The notes under the pieces: model-generated | Database searches by the model: none | What the model was told of the DNA's origin: nothing | Seen by the model: only the letters and a program-made list of their open reading frames with translations | In this document: one piece after another, positions 25,437 to 35,881 of the stretch | How positions within the stretch are numbered: position 1 is the first letter of the stretch | How the letters are laid out: each line of letters begins with the position of its first letter | Assembly (NCBI RefSeq): GCF_019703515.2 | Contig: NC_059379.1 | Span: 20,331,380-20,395,379, forward strand | Length of the DNA: 64,000 nucleotides | DNA from: Myxocyprinus asiaticus | Taxonomy: Eukaryota; Chordata; Actinopteri; Cypriniformes; Catostomidae | Reading direction: 5' to 3' | Translations under genes and position numbers: made by a program

Positions 25437-25615
25437 TGAAGTCCAAGTCAAGTCTCAAGTCTTTAAGGTGGAGTTCAAGTCAAGTCTCAAGTCTTTGAGG
25501 TGGAGTCCAAGTCAAGTCTCAAGTCTTTGAGGTGGAGTCCAAGTCAAGTCTCAAGTCTTTGAGGTGGAGTCCAAGTCAAGTCTCAAGTCTTTGGTCACAA
25601 GTCTAACTCAAGTCT
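25437..25615 (+). repeat. 32-bp tandem repeat, about 4-5 copies
   Basis: The unit is AAGTCAAGTCTCAAGTCTTT followed by GAGGTGGAGTCC, with starts 32 bp apart (for example 25509 and 25541). Each unit holds four AAGTC motifs, the same motif that clusters at the other end of this element. Confidence 0.85.
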
Positions 25616-25965
25616 TAGTTGTTGTTTTTTTGTTTGTTTTTGACAATAGTTCTTTAACTCCAGCTGCTCTCCAGGGTAATTAACCGTGTATGAGTCTAAC
25701 TCAATTTTGAAATATTAAAACTAATTACTTCTAGAGAATGTCTTGTTCATTTATTCAAAATTGTATAATGAAGCACACAAGATTTTACTTAAATCATTAA
25801 TTATTATACAGTAAACAATAATAAAAAAAAATTTTATCCAAAAGTTCTCCCTAAATAACAAGAAAACAGATCAACAATGCAAAATGCAGTTGCAGGGCAT
25901 AGTCCTAACCCAAGTGCTAAATTAATCAATTTAAACAAAAATTCAGAGCTCTATTTTCTAATAAG

Positions 25966-26802
25966 CAGGGTTAAGGAGTAACAAAATACATGTAATGGGA
26001 ATACGTATTTAAAATACAAAATATAAGTAACTGTATTCCACTACAGTTACAGTTTAAATCATTGGTAATTAGAATACAGTTACACTCAAAAAGTATTTTG
26101 ATTACTGAAGAGATTACTTTGCATTTTATTGTCATTTGTTTTATTTAATATTTAGTCCTTTCAGATGGAAAACATTTATACATATAAATGATGCGATCAA
26201 AAGTGCATTTGAACAGCGGTGAAACACTTTCTTATGATGTGTTACATTCATACAAGCAGACAGAGAAGTAAGTTTGAAGTAAGTTTGGAGCTGAAGAAAT
26301 AGAAATAAACCTTGTGTAAATTGTCAGCTTCATGCTTAGCTAAAATGCTATTTCTAGCCATTTTACATGCACATGTTACCAGACACGATCATATTTTTTA
26401 TCAAGAAAATTCACGTTGGATCATAATTTCTTTTTTCTAGTAAGACCTTTGATATTAGGGCAAAAATCATATTTTTGATAATTTTTGTATTGTTTTCCTG
26501 TAAAAATCCTTAAAACAAGATCAATTTGATTTATCTTGTTTTAGAAACAACACTGCATAAGATATTTAGGTTTTTCAGAGAATGTATTTTTAACGTGTAT
26601 TTTGTCTTACTGTACTGGCAGAGTTTTTATAGTCAAAACAAGTGAAAAAAAATCTACCAGTGCTGAAGAAGTAATCCAAAGTATTTAGAATACGTTACTG
26701 ACTTTTGAGTAATCTAACAAAATATGTTACAAATTACATTTTACAGCATGTATTCTGTAATCTGTAGTGAAATACATTTCAAAAGTAACACTCCCAACCC
26801 TG
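25966..26802. mobile_element. hAT MITE, 837 bp, perfect 8-bp TSD
   Basis: CTAATAAG occurs at 25958-25965 and 26803-26810, directly flanking ends CAGGGTTAAGGAGTAAC and GTAACACTCCCAACCCTG, which are inverted copies. Inner TIR similarity continues (AATACATGTAATGGGAATACG against GAAATACATTTC). No coding region. It is inserted inside the AAGTC-rich element. Confidence 0.93.
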
Positions 26803-27056
26803 CTAATAAGATAAGCAAATATCTTTTGATATTTATGAGCAGGAATATAGTAAACAATGAATAAAGAATTAATGTAAATTTTCATAGAATTTTGATTCAA
26901 AATTTGCTAAAATTTGCTTTTCACTTTTTTGTAATTAAAAGGAGATGGGATTAGTAAAAACAAAATCGTAAAACTAAAGAAACCTAAAAAAAAACAGTTT
27001 ACTTTTCTAGCTAACATTAGCTAAACTTTTTTTTACAGCACGAAAGCATGATTTAC

Positions 27057-27220
27057 CTTTCTGTGTGAGTTTTCAAATGTCTAATGAAGTTCGATGTAGT
27101 TGTGCTAGCGTCTTTGATGTTCATCCCACATGTTTTACATACAGCATTCCATTTATTGCCATTATATTGAAGGTTTTTGAAACCAAATGTTATGATGAAG
27201 AGCGGTTTAGTTGATGCCAT
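27057..27220 (-). CDS. BED zinc-finger first coding exon of a hAT-type transposase
   Basis: The minus-strand ATG at 27220-27218 opens 54 codons plus two bases, ending at a GTAAAT donor. The peptide begins MASTKPLFIITFGF and contains WNAVCKTCG and NFIRHLKTHTER. Cys28-x2-Cys31-x16-His48-x3-His52 with the aromatic Trp24 is the BED zinc-finger pattern used by hAT transposases, and by host genes derived from them, to bind subterminal DNA repeats. The frame has no stops. The rest of the transposase was not found in the element, so this is probably a remnant rather than a working gene, though the preserved donor is notable. Confidence 0.7.
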
Positions 27221-27299
27221 CCTCGTGTTGAAGCAAAGATCTCAATGAATGAACGAATCGCTCCATCGTATCAGTTCTTTTGAATCAGTCGAGTTTGAG

Positions 27300-27416
27300 T
27301 GAGGCTGAATTCAGAATAGCATACTAGCATACTACTCATAGCCTACTATTTCTACCATATAAACATATGGCAGAAATAGTCAGAGTAGTATGCTACGTGA
27401 TTTTGAACTCAGCCTA
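27300..27416. mobile_element. Palindromic MITE, about 115 bp
   Basis: AGGCTGAATTCAGAATAGCA at the left pairs with TTTTGAACTCAGCCT at the right. GCATACTACTCATAGCCTAC and TATTTCTACCATAT pair with ATGGCAGAAATAGTCAGAGT and AGTATGC. The whole piece can fold into one hairpin. Confidence 0.8.
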
Positions 27417-28502
27417 AATCTATACGAATCCCAGGCACCACCAGAAAGAACCGATCTATGGGAATACTGTAAGTCAGACAGGGTCATAAAATGCTTATGG
27501 AATTGTAAGTCATTTACAGGCCAGATGCGAGTTAAGTAAACCTGGATATTAAGTAAATGGTAGCTAATACTTAAAGAAGAAACAAGAAAAGGAAACAAAA
27601 GTATTTCTTGAAAATGGACAGCAAGCAAGCCTCTGACAGCTGTGCAACACCATAGTGCAGCCAGCTTCCCTTTGGATTAAGTGATTGCTTCTCAAATTAA
27701 ATGACACGAAGATCATCACAAGGTAAGACTTGGCTATATAGTTATTTTTTGCTGTTCATTTATATAACAGCACTTATCCAATGAGTGATGAACAGAGCTA
27801 TTCATCTTTAGATGCGTGCCTTCAGATGTGTGTCTACATATGCTGCCTTGTTGTTAACATGGTGTGTTGTTTTTCTCTCTGCTATCGTTCTACCTGTGTT
27901 TGGATTTAAATTTATCAGTGGCTTCAGTATGTATAGTAGGTATTAAAGTCAGTCATATGAAGTATTTATAGTGTGTTTAGAGATGATTTGTAGTGATATT
28001 TGTCTGGTGCAGCACAAATTGATGGGGTCAGGAATGAATGAAAAAAAAAAGTGGTGTTTGATTTGATTCTGGCATGTGGTGTAGAAAAGAGAACATTGTC
28101 GTTGGAAATGCCATACCATAATGACTTGTTTTTTCATGAGTCTTTGTTTTCAAGTCCAAGTCAAGTCTCAAGTCAACTGTTCACAAGTCGGAGTCGCAAG
28201 TCATTGCGACTTCAGTGCGACTCGAGTTCAAGTCGCAGACTCGAGTTTCCATCACAAACAGAGATGAAAATGTGCATGTGAATTTTTACTTTTGCTACTT
28301 TAAAATTAACTGTTGGAGATATCTTCCAATGTTTTGTTTTTTTTTTTTGTTTTTTTTTAGCAATTTTTTTTTTTTTTATCTACACAGTGTTGATATGGCA
28401 ACAAGTAAACAAATGAAGTTTCTCTTACCAGCATGTGTGGAATCATTTAAACCACGTGTGTTACAACTAGCCCCGCGTTAGTTTGTGCCCCGCTCGGCCC
28501 TA

Positions 28503-28951
28503 GATTTTAATGCATGCGCCAGTCATGTTGTACGGTTATTCGGGTTTAGTCGGGAGTCGGTACAGGGGAATAAATAATGTTGTTTATTGCAATGGAATTT
28601 CCTTAAACGCAACTCAAAATAGCAGCACAGTGAGCTATAAGCCTAAATAGCACAATACATAGGTCTTAAAATGATAAAATCTCACACTGAAGTCAAACAA
28701 AAATGACTGCCTGTATATGCGCTTTTCCCATGCTGGTTCACATTTCCATGTCATGTGCATGGAGTTTCACTGCTGCGTTAAAATAGCCTCTTTGGGGTGT
28801 CTTAATTTCTAAATGGTTTAAAAATCAAATGACATTGAACTTGTCAAATTATTGTACTTAAGTCTGCACACCAGAGCAAAAGGGGGGAAATACATTTACC
28901 GTTTATCAAGTTCCGACCTGGAATCTTGTTTAATAACCAGCAAACACAGTA
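28503..28951. other. Sequence between the TIR element and the minisatellite
   Basis: Non-coding; would be interior sequence of the 11.5-kb element. No feature recognised. Confidence 0.4.
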
Positions 28952-31535
28952 CGTTCTGACGAGGTCGCCAGTTAGTCGTCCTTTCGTCAGCGCAACGTTA
29001 CTTTATGACAACGTTGTGGAGACGTCGCCAGTTAGTCGTCCTTTCGTCAGTTATGTTACTTTATGACAACGTTGTGGCGACGTCGCCAGTTAGTCGTCCT
29101 TTCGTCAGTTATGTTACTTTATGACAACGTTGTGACGACGTCGCCAGTTAGTCGTCCTTTCGTCAGTTATGTTACTTTATGACAACGTTGTGGAGACGTC
29201 GCCAGTTAGTCGTCCATTCCTCAGTTATGTTACTTTATGACAATGTTGTGGAGACGTCGCCAGTTAGTCGTCCTTTCCTCAGTTATGTTACTTTATGACA
29301 ACGTTGTGGAGACGTCGCCAGTTAGTCGTCTTTCCTCAGTTATGTTACTTTATGACAACGTTGTGGAGACCTCACCAGTTAGTCGTCCTTTCGTCAGTTA
29401 TGTTACTTTATGACAACGTTGTGGAGACGTCACCAGTTAGTCGTCCTTTCGTCAGTTATGTTACTTTATGACAACGTTGTGGCGACGTCACCAGTTAGTT
29501 GTCCTTTCGTCAATTATGTTACTTTATGACAATGTTGTGGCAATGTCGGCAGTTAGTCGTCCTTTCGTCAGTTATGTTACTTTGACAACATTGTGGCAAT
29601 GTCGCCAGTTAGTTGTCCTTTCGTCAGCACGACGTTACTTTATGATAACATTGTGGAGACATCACCAGTTAGTTGTCCTTTCGTCAGTTATGTTACTTTA
29701 TGAATACGTTGTGGAGACATCACCAGTTAGTCGTCCTTTCGTCAGTTATGTTACTTTATGACAACATTGCGGCGACGTCGCCAGTTAGTCGTCCTTTCAT
29801 CAGTTGTTACTTTATGACAACGTTGTGGAGACATCACCAGTTAGTCGTCCTTTCGTCAGTTATGTTACTTTATGACAACGTTGTGGCAATGTCGCCAGTT
29901 AGTTGTCCTTTCGTCAGCACGACGTTACTTTATGATAACATTGTGGAGACATCACCAGTTAGTTGTCCTTTCGTCAGTTATGTTACTTTATGAATACGTT
30001 GTGGAGATGTCACCAGTTAGTCGTTCTTTCATCAACGTGACATTACTTCATGCTAACGTTGTGGAGACATCACCAGTTAGTCGTACTTTCGTCAGTTATG
30101 TTACTTGTTGACAACGTTGCGGCGACGTCGCCAGTTAGTCGTCCTTTCGTCAGTTATGTTACTTTATGACAACGTTGCGGCGACATCGCCAGTTAGTCGT
30201 CCTTTCATCAGTTGTTACTTTATGACAACGTTGTGGAGACATCACCAGTTAGTCGTCCTTTCGTCAGTTATGTTACTTTATGACAACGTTGTGGCGACGT
30301 CACCAGTTAGTCGTCCTTTCGTCAATTATGTTACTTTATGACTACGTTGTGGCAATGTCGGCAGTTAGTCGTCCTTTCATCAGTTATGTTACTTTATGAC
30401 AACGTTGTGGCAATGTCGCCAGTTAGTTGTCCTTTCGTCAGCACGACGTTACTTTATGATAACATTGTGGAGACATCACCAGTTAGTCCTCCTTTCGTCA
30501 ATTATGTTACTTTATGACAACGTTGTGGCAATGTCGGCAGTTAGTCATCCTTTCGTCAGTTATGTTACTTTATGACAACGTTGTGGCGACGTCGCCAGTT
30601 TGTCATCCTTTCGTCAGTTATGTTACTTTATGACAACGTTGTGGAGACATCACCAGTTAGTCGTCCTTTCGTCAGTTATGTTACTTTATGACAACGTTGT
30701 GGAGACGTCGCCAGTTAGTCGTCCTTTCTTCAGTTATGTTACTTTATGACAAAGTTGTGGAGACGTCGCCAGTTAGTCGTCCTTTCCTCAGTTATGTTAC
30801 TTTATGACAATGTTGTGGAGACGTCGCCAGTTAGTCGTCCTTTCCTCAGTTATGTTACTTTATGACAACGTTGTGGAGACGTCACCAGTTAGTCATCCTT
30901 TCGTCAGTTATGTTACTTTATGACAACGTTGTGGCGACGTCACCAGTTAGTTGTCCTTTCGTCAATTATGTTACTTTATGACAATGTTGTGGCAATGTTG
31001 GCAGTTAGTCGTCCTTTCGTCAGTTATGTTACTTTATGACAACGTTGTGGCAATGTCGCCAGTTAGTTGTCCTTTCGTCAGCACGACGTTACTTTATGAT
31101 AACATTGTGGAGACATCACCAGTTAGTTGTCCTTTCGTCAGTTATGTTACTTTATGAATACGTTGTGGAGATGTCACCAGTTAGTCGTTCTTTCGTCAGC
31201 GTGACATTACTTCATGCTAACGTTGTGGAGACATCACCAGTTAGTCGTCCTTTCGTCAGTTATGTTACTTTATGACAACGTTGTGGAGACATCACCAGTT
31301 AGTCCTCCTTTCGTCAGTTATGTTACTTTATGACAACGTTGTGGCGACGTCACCAGTTAGTCGTCCTTTCGTCGATTATGTTACTTTATGACAATGTTGT
31401 GGCAATGTCGGCAGTTAGTCGTCCTTTCATCAGTTATGTTACTTTATGACAACGTTGTGGAGACGTCACCAGTTAGTCGTCCTTTCGTCAGTTATGTTAC
31501 TTTATGACAACGTTGTGGAGACATCACCAGTTAGT

Positions 31536-31635
31536 GACGACTGCTATGTTGCTCGGAACTGCACCCAAGAATTTCACACACTATTGCACTTGTGTATATG
31601 GTTGTGTGACAATAAAAGTGATTTGATTTGATTTG
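31536..31635 (+). mobile_element. LINE-like 3' tail inside the minisatellite, copy 1
   Basis: GACGACTGCTATGTTGCTCG, then AATTTCACACACTATTGCAC, TGTGTGACAATAAAAGTGAT and (TTTGA)n. A GTGACAATAAA-GTGATTTGATTTGA tail is the typical 3' end of fish CR1/L2-type LINEs. It replaces the middle of one 58-bp unit. Copies 2 and 3 are at 32402-32497 and 33205-33300. Confidence 0.65.
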
Positions 31636-32401
31636 AGTTATGTTACTTTATGACAACGTTGTGGAGACATCGCCAGTTAGTCGTCCTTTCGTCAGTTATG
31701 TTACTTTAACGTTGCGGCGACGTCGCCAGTTAGTCGTCCTTTCGTCATTTATGTTACTTTATGACAACGTTGTGGAGACATCACCAGTTAGTTGTCCTTT
31801 CGTCAGTTATGTTACTTTATGACAACGTTGTGGAGACGTCACCAGTTAGTCGTCCTGTACCCCGGTCTCTATTTTTCATATATCGTCATTTATGTTACTT
31901 TATGACAACGTTGTGGAGACATCACCAGTTAGTTGTCCTTTCGTCAGTTATGTTACTTTATGACAACGTTGTGGCAATGTCGCCAGTTAGTAGTCCTTTC
32001 GTCAGCACGACGTTACTTTATGATAACATTGTGGAGACATCACCAGTTAGTTGTCCTTTCGTCAGTTATGTTACTTTATGAATACGTTGTGGAGATGTCA
32101 CCAGTTAGTCGTTCTTTCATCAACGTGACATTACTTCATGCTAACGTTGTGGAGACATCACCAGTTAGTCGTACTTTCGTCAGTTATGTTACTTTATGAC
32201 AACGTTGTGGCGACGTCACCAGTTAGTCGTCCTTTCGTCAGTTATGTTACTTTATGACAACGTTGCGGCGACGTCGCCAGTTAGTTGTCCTTTTGTCAGT
32301 TATGTTACTTTATGACAACGTTGTGGAGACGTCACCAGTTAGTCGTCCTTTCGTCAGTTATGTTACTTTATGACAACGTTGTGGAGACATCACCAGTTAG
32401 T

Positions 32402-32497
32402 CACGACTGCTATGTTGCTCGGAACTGCACCCAAGAATTTCACACACTATTGCACTTGTGTATATGGTTGTGTGACAATAAAAGTGATTTGATTTGA
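32402..32497 (+). mobile_element. LINE-like 3' tail inside the minisatellite, copy 2
   Basis: Same sequence as copy 1, with one fewer GATTT unit at the tail and CACGACTGC at the start. It is 866 bp downstream of copy 1 in the same unit context, so it was duplicated with the array rather than inserted independently. Confidence 0.65.
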
Positions 32498-33204
32498 GTT
32501 ATGTTACTTTATGACAACGTTGTGGAGACATCGCCAGTTAGTCGTCCTTTCGTCAGTTATGTTACTTTAACGTTGCGGCGACGTCGCCAGTTAGTCGTCC
32601 TTTCGTCATTTATGTTACTTTATGACAACGTTGTGGAGACATCACCAGTTAGTTGTCCTTTCGTCAGTTATGTTACTTTATGACAACGTTGTGGAGACGT
32701 CACCAGTTAGTCGTCCTGTACCCCGGTCTCTATTTTTCATATATCGTCATTTATGTTACTTTATGACAACGTTGTGGAGACATCACCAGTTAGTAGTCCT
32801 TTCGTCAGCACGACGTTACTTTATGATAACATTGTGGAGACATCACCAGTTAGTTGTCCTTTCGTCAGTTATGTTACTTTATGAATACGTTGTGGAGATG
32901 TCACCAGTTAGTCGTTCTTTCATCAACGTGACATTACTTCATGCTAACGTTGTGGAGACATCACCAGTTAGTTGTACTTTCGTCAGTTATGTTACTTTAT
33001 GACAACGTTGTGGCGACGTCACCAGTTAGTCGTCCTTTCGTCAGTTATGTTACTTTATGACAACGTTGCGGCGACGTCGCCAGTTAGTTGTCCTTTTGTC
33101 AGTTATGTTACTTTATGACAACGTTGTGGAGACGTCACCAGTTAGTCGTCCTTTCGTCAGTTATGTTACTTTATGACAACGTTGTGGAGACATCACCAGT
33201 TAGT

Positions 33205-33300
33205 CACGACTGCTATGTTGCTCGGAACTGCACCCAAGAATTTCACACACTATTGCACTTGTGTATATGGTTGTGTGACAATAAAAGTGATTTGATTTGA
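33205..33300 (+). mobile_element. LINE-like 3' tail inside the minisatellite, copy 3
   Basis: Third copy, 803 bp after copy 2 and essentially identical to it, including the shorter tail. The array ends about 110 bp later. Confidence 0.65.
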
Positions 33301-33438
33301 GTTATGTTACTTTATGACAACGTTGTGGAGACCTCACCAGTTAGTTGTCCTTTCGTCAGTTATGTTACTTTATGACAACGTTGTGGAGACGTCACCAGTT
33401 AGTCGTCCTGTACCCCGGTCTCTATTTTTCATATATCA

Positions 33439-34999
33439 AATCATATACGCCGCTTGTCATTAGAGGATCGCAGCTAGCAGGAGGGCTGGAGCCTATCCCA
33501 GCATCTTGGGCTGAAGGCAGGGAAACACCCTAAACAGGTGGCCAGTCCATTGCATATCGAATCAGCATTCATAAAATATTTGACTTTATTTCACCCCTGC
33601 TCTACTCAGCTTAATATGACGAACATTATCTTTGTTTCATTTAACCATTAGCCATCAGCCGGAGGAACGCTCGTACATCACGTGATTAATGTTGCATAGC
33701 TAATAAGCTCTTATTTGAAATCCAGATCGTTCTGTGAGGTAAGAAATTATTTCTGACTTTTTAAGATCATTTTAGGTAAAATGATGTTAAAATCTGTCAA
33801 TTTGCTCTTGTATTAGTTCATTTGGATGAAATTACGCTGTAAATGTGATATTTAGTTGAATTATCATTAAACGTTACACAAAAACGGCCTCTTTTTCGTC
33901 TAGTAAATCAGATGTCTTGTTAAATGAGCTAATGTTTTCCGTTAAAATTAATCAAAAGGCTGGCTAATTGAGGTAATTTACGCATAATTTGTTGTTTATA
34001 TGATTATTGTTAGTGAATTGTGGTGTTTAAACAATAAATGGTAAATGGATGTAACAGTGGGACAGAAATTAGATTTTAACAGCATTTCTGAGGTAAAATA
34101 GTGTTATAATTTGACAATAAGCTGCTACATTAATTTCAATTAAATTACAGTAAACAGTACTTGTGATGTCTTTTATGACGTAATGTGTTGTTTCCACCCA
34201 GCACCATGACGCATCATGTCCAATTTGAATATTCAAATTGAGAACTGAACCATTAATTCAAAACTTCGTCATTACACAAATGTTGAATTATGTGCGTTTA
34301 TCCTTGTGTATATACTATTGTGTAAATGTGGTACAATCCTGATTGAACAGAAGCATTTGAATGGAGATATTGTTATTTATGTTTGTGAACCTAAAATGTA
34401 CTTATTTACTTATTTTTAGCAGCAGGAGCAGCCACAGGAAGAAGCCAGTATAAAGACAGTTGTACTGTTTGGGGAAGAAGAATACGTTTTTTTATTTATT
34501 TTTTTTTACCACTGGTTACATTTTACTCTGTTTAAATTTTTATTTATTAATTTTTAATTGTTTTTATTGTTTCTATTGCGAATTATTACGTTAAATTTCC
34601 ATGTCAAATTAAATATTTATTGTGTGATATCTGATTAATGTGATTAATCACCTAATTAAAACATGTAATGTAAAGCACATGAGTTCACATAGTAGCCTTA
34701 AGTTAAATAAAAGGTGCATTCTGTATTGTGGGGGCTCCAGCCTGGGCACCCTGGCCGCGAGAGAAGGGATGCTGGTTGGAAAAAGTGTCACATGTAAGTG
34801 GCCACATATTGTATACTGCATTTAAACATACTGGGTAATGAAAATATGGTCATTGCAACATACACGTCCCTGCTGCGTACAGCAATAACATCGCCATTGT
34901 GTGAATAAAGTAGAAATATTAGAGGAAAAAATCTCAATATTAGGCTAAACAGAGCGTCATTATCACAACGATAGAACGGACGCAGAGCCAGCGGCTTCA
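33439..34999. other. Interior of the 11.5-kb element, no gene recognised
   Basis: At 33480-33545 there is a fragment GGCTGGAGCCTATCCCAGCA continuing to CACCCTAAACAGGTGGCCAG, a widely dispersed fish repeat motif. At 34421-34490 a short open stretch after a TTTTTAG acceptor-like site (CAGCAGGAGCAGCCACAGG...) and at 34728-34800 a GC-richer stretch could be old transposase exons, but I cannot identify them. Confidence 0.4.
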
Positions 35000-35008
35000 T
35001 TAATGCAA

Positions 35009-35188
35009 GAGATGGATGTGAAGTACGTTGTTAAATCATACTTTAGGACAGGATTTAGAAATAACAAAATCCTTGGTCTTTTGGCTCATCAGCACAGAGT
35101 TATTAGCATCCTGACACTGCAACGGTTTTGTAGGAAATTGTATTTATTCAGGAGAAAGAACCAGACAGATTCAAGCAGTCCCGCTTAG
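35009..35188 (+). pseudogene. Helix-turn-helix N-terminal fragment of an integrase-type DNA transposase
   Basis: The open frame at 35003-35188 reads MDVKYVVKSYFRTGFRNNKI, LGLLAHQHRVISILTLQRFC and RKLYLFRRKNQTD. The pattern YF-x-x-GF-x-N-x-x-IL-x-LLAH-x-H-x-x-x-IS-x-x-TL-x-R-x-CRKL-x-LFRRKN is one I associate with the N-terminal HTH region of fish transposases carrying a retroviral-type integrase core (IS3EU/Ginger-like). No integrase core follows, so this is a fragment. Family name is from memory and moderately uncertain. Confidence 0.5.
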
Positions 35189-35881
35189 CGTTGTTGATGG
35201 GTTTTCCTCTCTAAACAATACTGTAACTGAGCGGATGTTACCACATACAATATCTTGAAATGGACTTCTATAATTCACAGCCGTCACAATTATTTTTCGC
35301 TTGAGTGTGAGCCTATATCTCCCGCCTCCCTTTGACAGGCACCCACATGTTGAAAACTCCTGTACTAATACACACCTCATTCATGAACAGAAAGCTCGCA
35401 AAAACTTCCCACAAATTCAGCTTGGTTGCATAGCCAAGTTATCTCCCTGGTTAGTGATGTTGTATGTAAAGACCCAGATGCTACATGTTGCTGTTTGTCC
35501 ACCACATCACTTTGATGTTACTTTCCTTTCTATTTATTCTCAAAATATTACGACTTTAATTTCATAATGCTTCAACATTGTTCTTGTTATTATTACTTTA
35601 TTCACAAAATATTATTATAAATGAAAATTGCTAATTTAATTTGTTAAATTACTTTGATTTTATTTTTAGTGATAATAAAGTTCAAAACCGGTGTAAGTGT
35701 TGTGCTTAATATAATTATTATTTTACAGGTAAGGTGGTCATTTTTTAAGACATGGAAGGAGGGATTCTTCTTATTTTTATATTATAATATGGCCTGTGGG
35801 CTAAGCCCCGGATGACACAAAAGTCTAGCGATGCCCCTGTTTCAAACAAACGAATGTTTGACTTGTTTTCTCTTGTATTTC

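Larger units (their letters stand above)
25425..28250. mobile_element. hAT-like element with AAGTC-rich subterminal arrays and a BED-finger exon
   Basis: Clusters of CAAGTC/AAGTCAAGTCTCAAGTC lie at both ends: 25431-25615 and 28150-28245 (the latter with GACTCGAGTTCAAGTCGCAG). The interior encodes a BED zinc-finger exon on the minus strand (27057-27220). Subterminal short-motif arrays plus a BED-finger transposase is the usual hAT layout. The exact ends were not resolved: a CAGACGTTCACAAGTC start near 25420 is likely on the left, but no matching CTG end or target duplication was found. Confidence 0.55.
24767..28502. mobile_element. TIR element with TAGGG-GAGCGGGGCACAAACTAAC ends
   Basis: The left end (24767 on) reads TAGGGGGAGAGCGGGGCACA then AACTAACAC. 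The right end, read on the minus strand from 28502, reads TAGGGCCGAGCGGGGCACA then AACTAACGC. No target duplication is obvious. Between the ends lie the AAGTC-rich element and its own insertions, so only the outer few hundred bases belong to this element. Confidence 0.65.
28952..33438 (+). repeat. 58-bp minisatellite array, about 70-75 units, with higher-order repeats
   Basis: The unit in register is GACAACGTTGTGGAGACGTC, GCCAGTTAGTCGTCCTTTCG, TCAGTTATGTTACTTTAT (58 bp). Starts at 29007, 29065 and 29123 confirm the period. Units differ mainly at CpG positions. Recognisable variant strings recur in blocks, for example GCACGACGTTACTTTATGAT at 29627, 29917, 30441, 31081, 32005 and 32808. The right third is a higher-order repeat of 866 and 803 bp whose units also carry a 96-100 bp LINE-like tail and a piece of right-flank sequence. 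Open frames up to 126 codons (recurring SPVSRPFVSYVTL) arise because some frames lack stops; I do not regard them as genes. Confidence 0.95.
24339..35839. mobile_element. Probable 11.5-kb hAT-type element containing nested insertions
   Basis: Left end CAGCGGTGTAGCTAGAC and right end, read on the minus strand, CAGGGGCATCGCTAGAC. Both then run to an AGCCCCGG/CCGGGGCTTAGCCC block. Flanks are CTTCAAAC (24331-24338) and TTTCAAAC (35840-35847), an 8-bp duplication with one C/T change. The interior holds a TIR element (24767-28502), an AAGTC-rich hAT-like element, an 837-bp hAT MITE, a BED zinc-finger exon, the 58-bp minisatellite and an integrase-like HTH fragment (35009-35188). Inference: one old large element that accumulated insertions. 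The alternative is two separate ends of one family that face each other by chance. Confidence 0.55.

Noticed and set aside
29468..33533. Many plus-strand open frames of 60-126 codons with SPVSRPFVSYVTL-type repeats
   Set aside because: They are translations of the 58-bp minisatellite. The period is not a multiple of three, starts and stops recur by unit, and there is no independent coding evidence.
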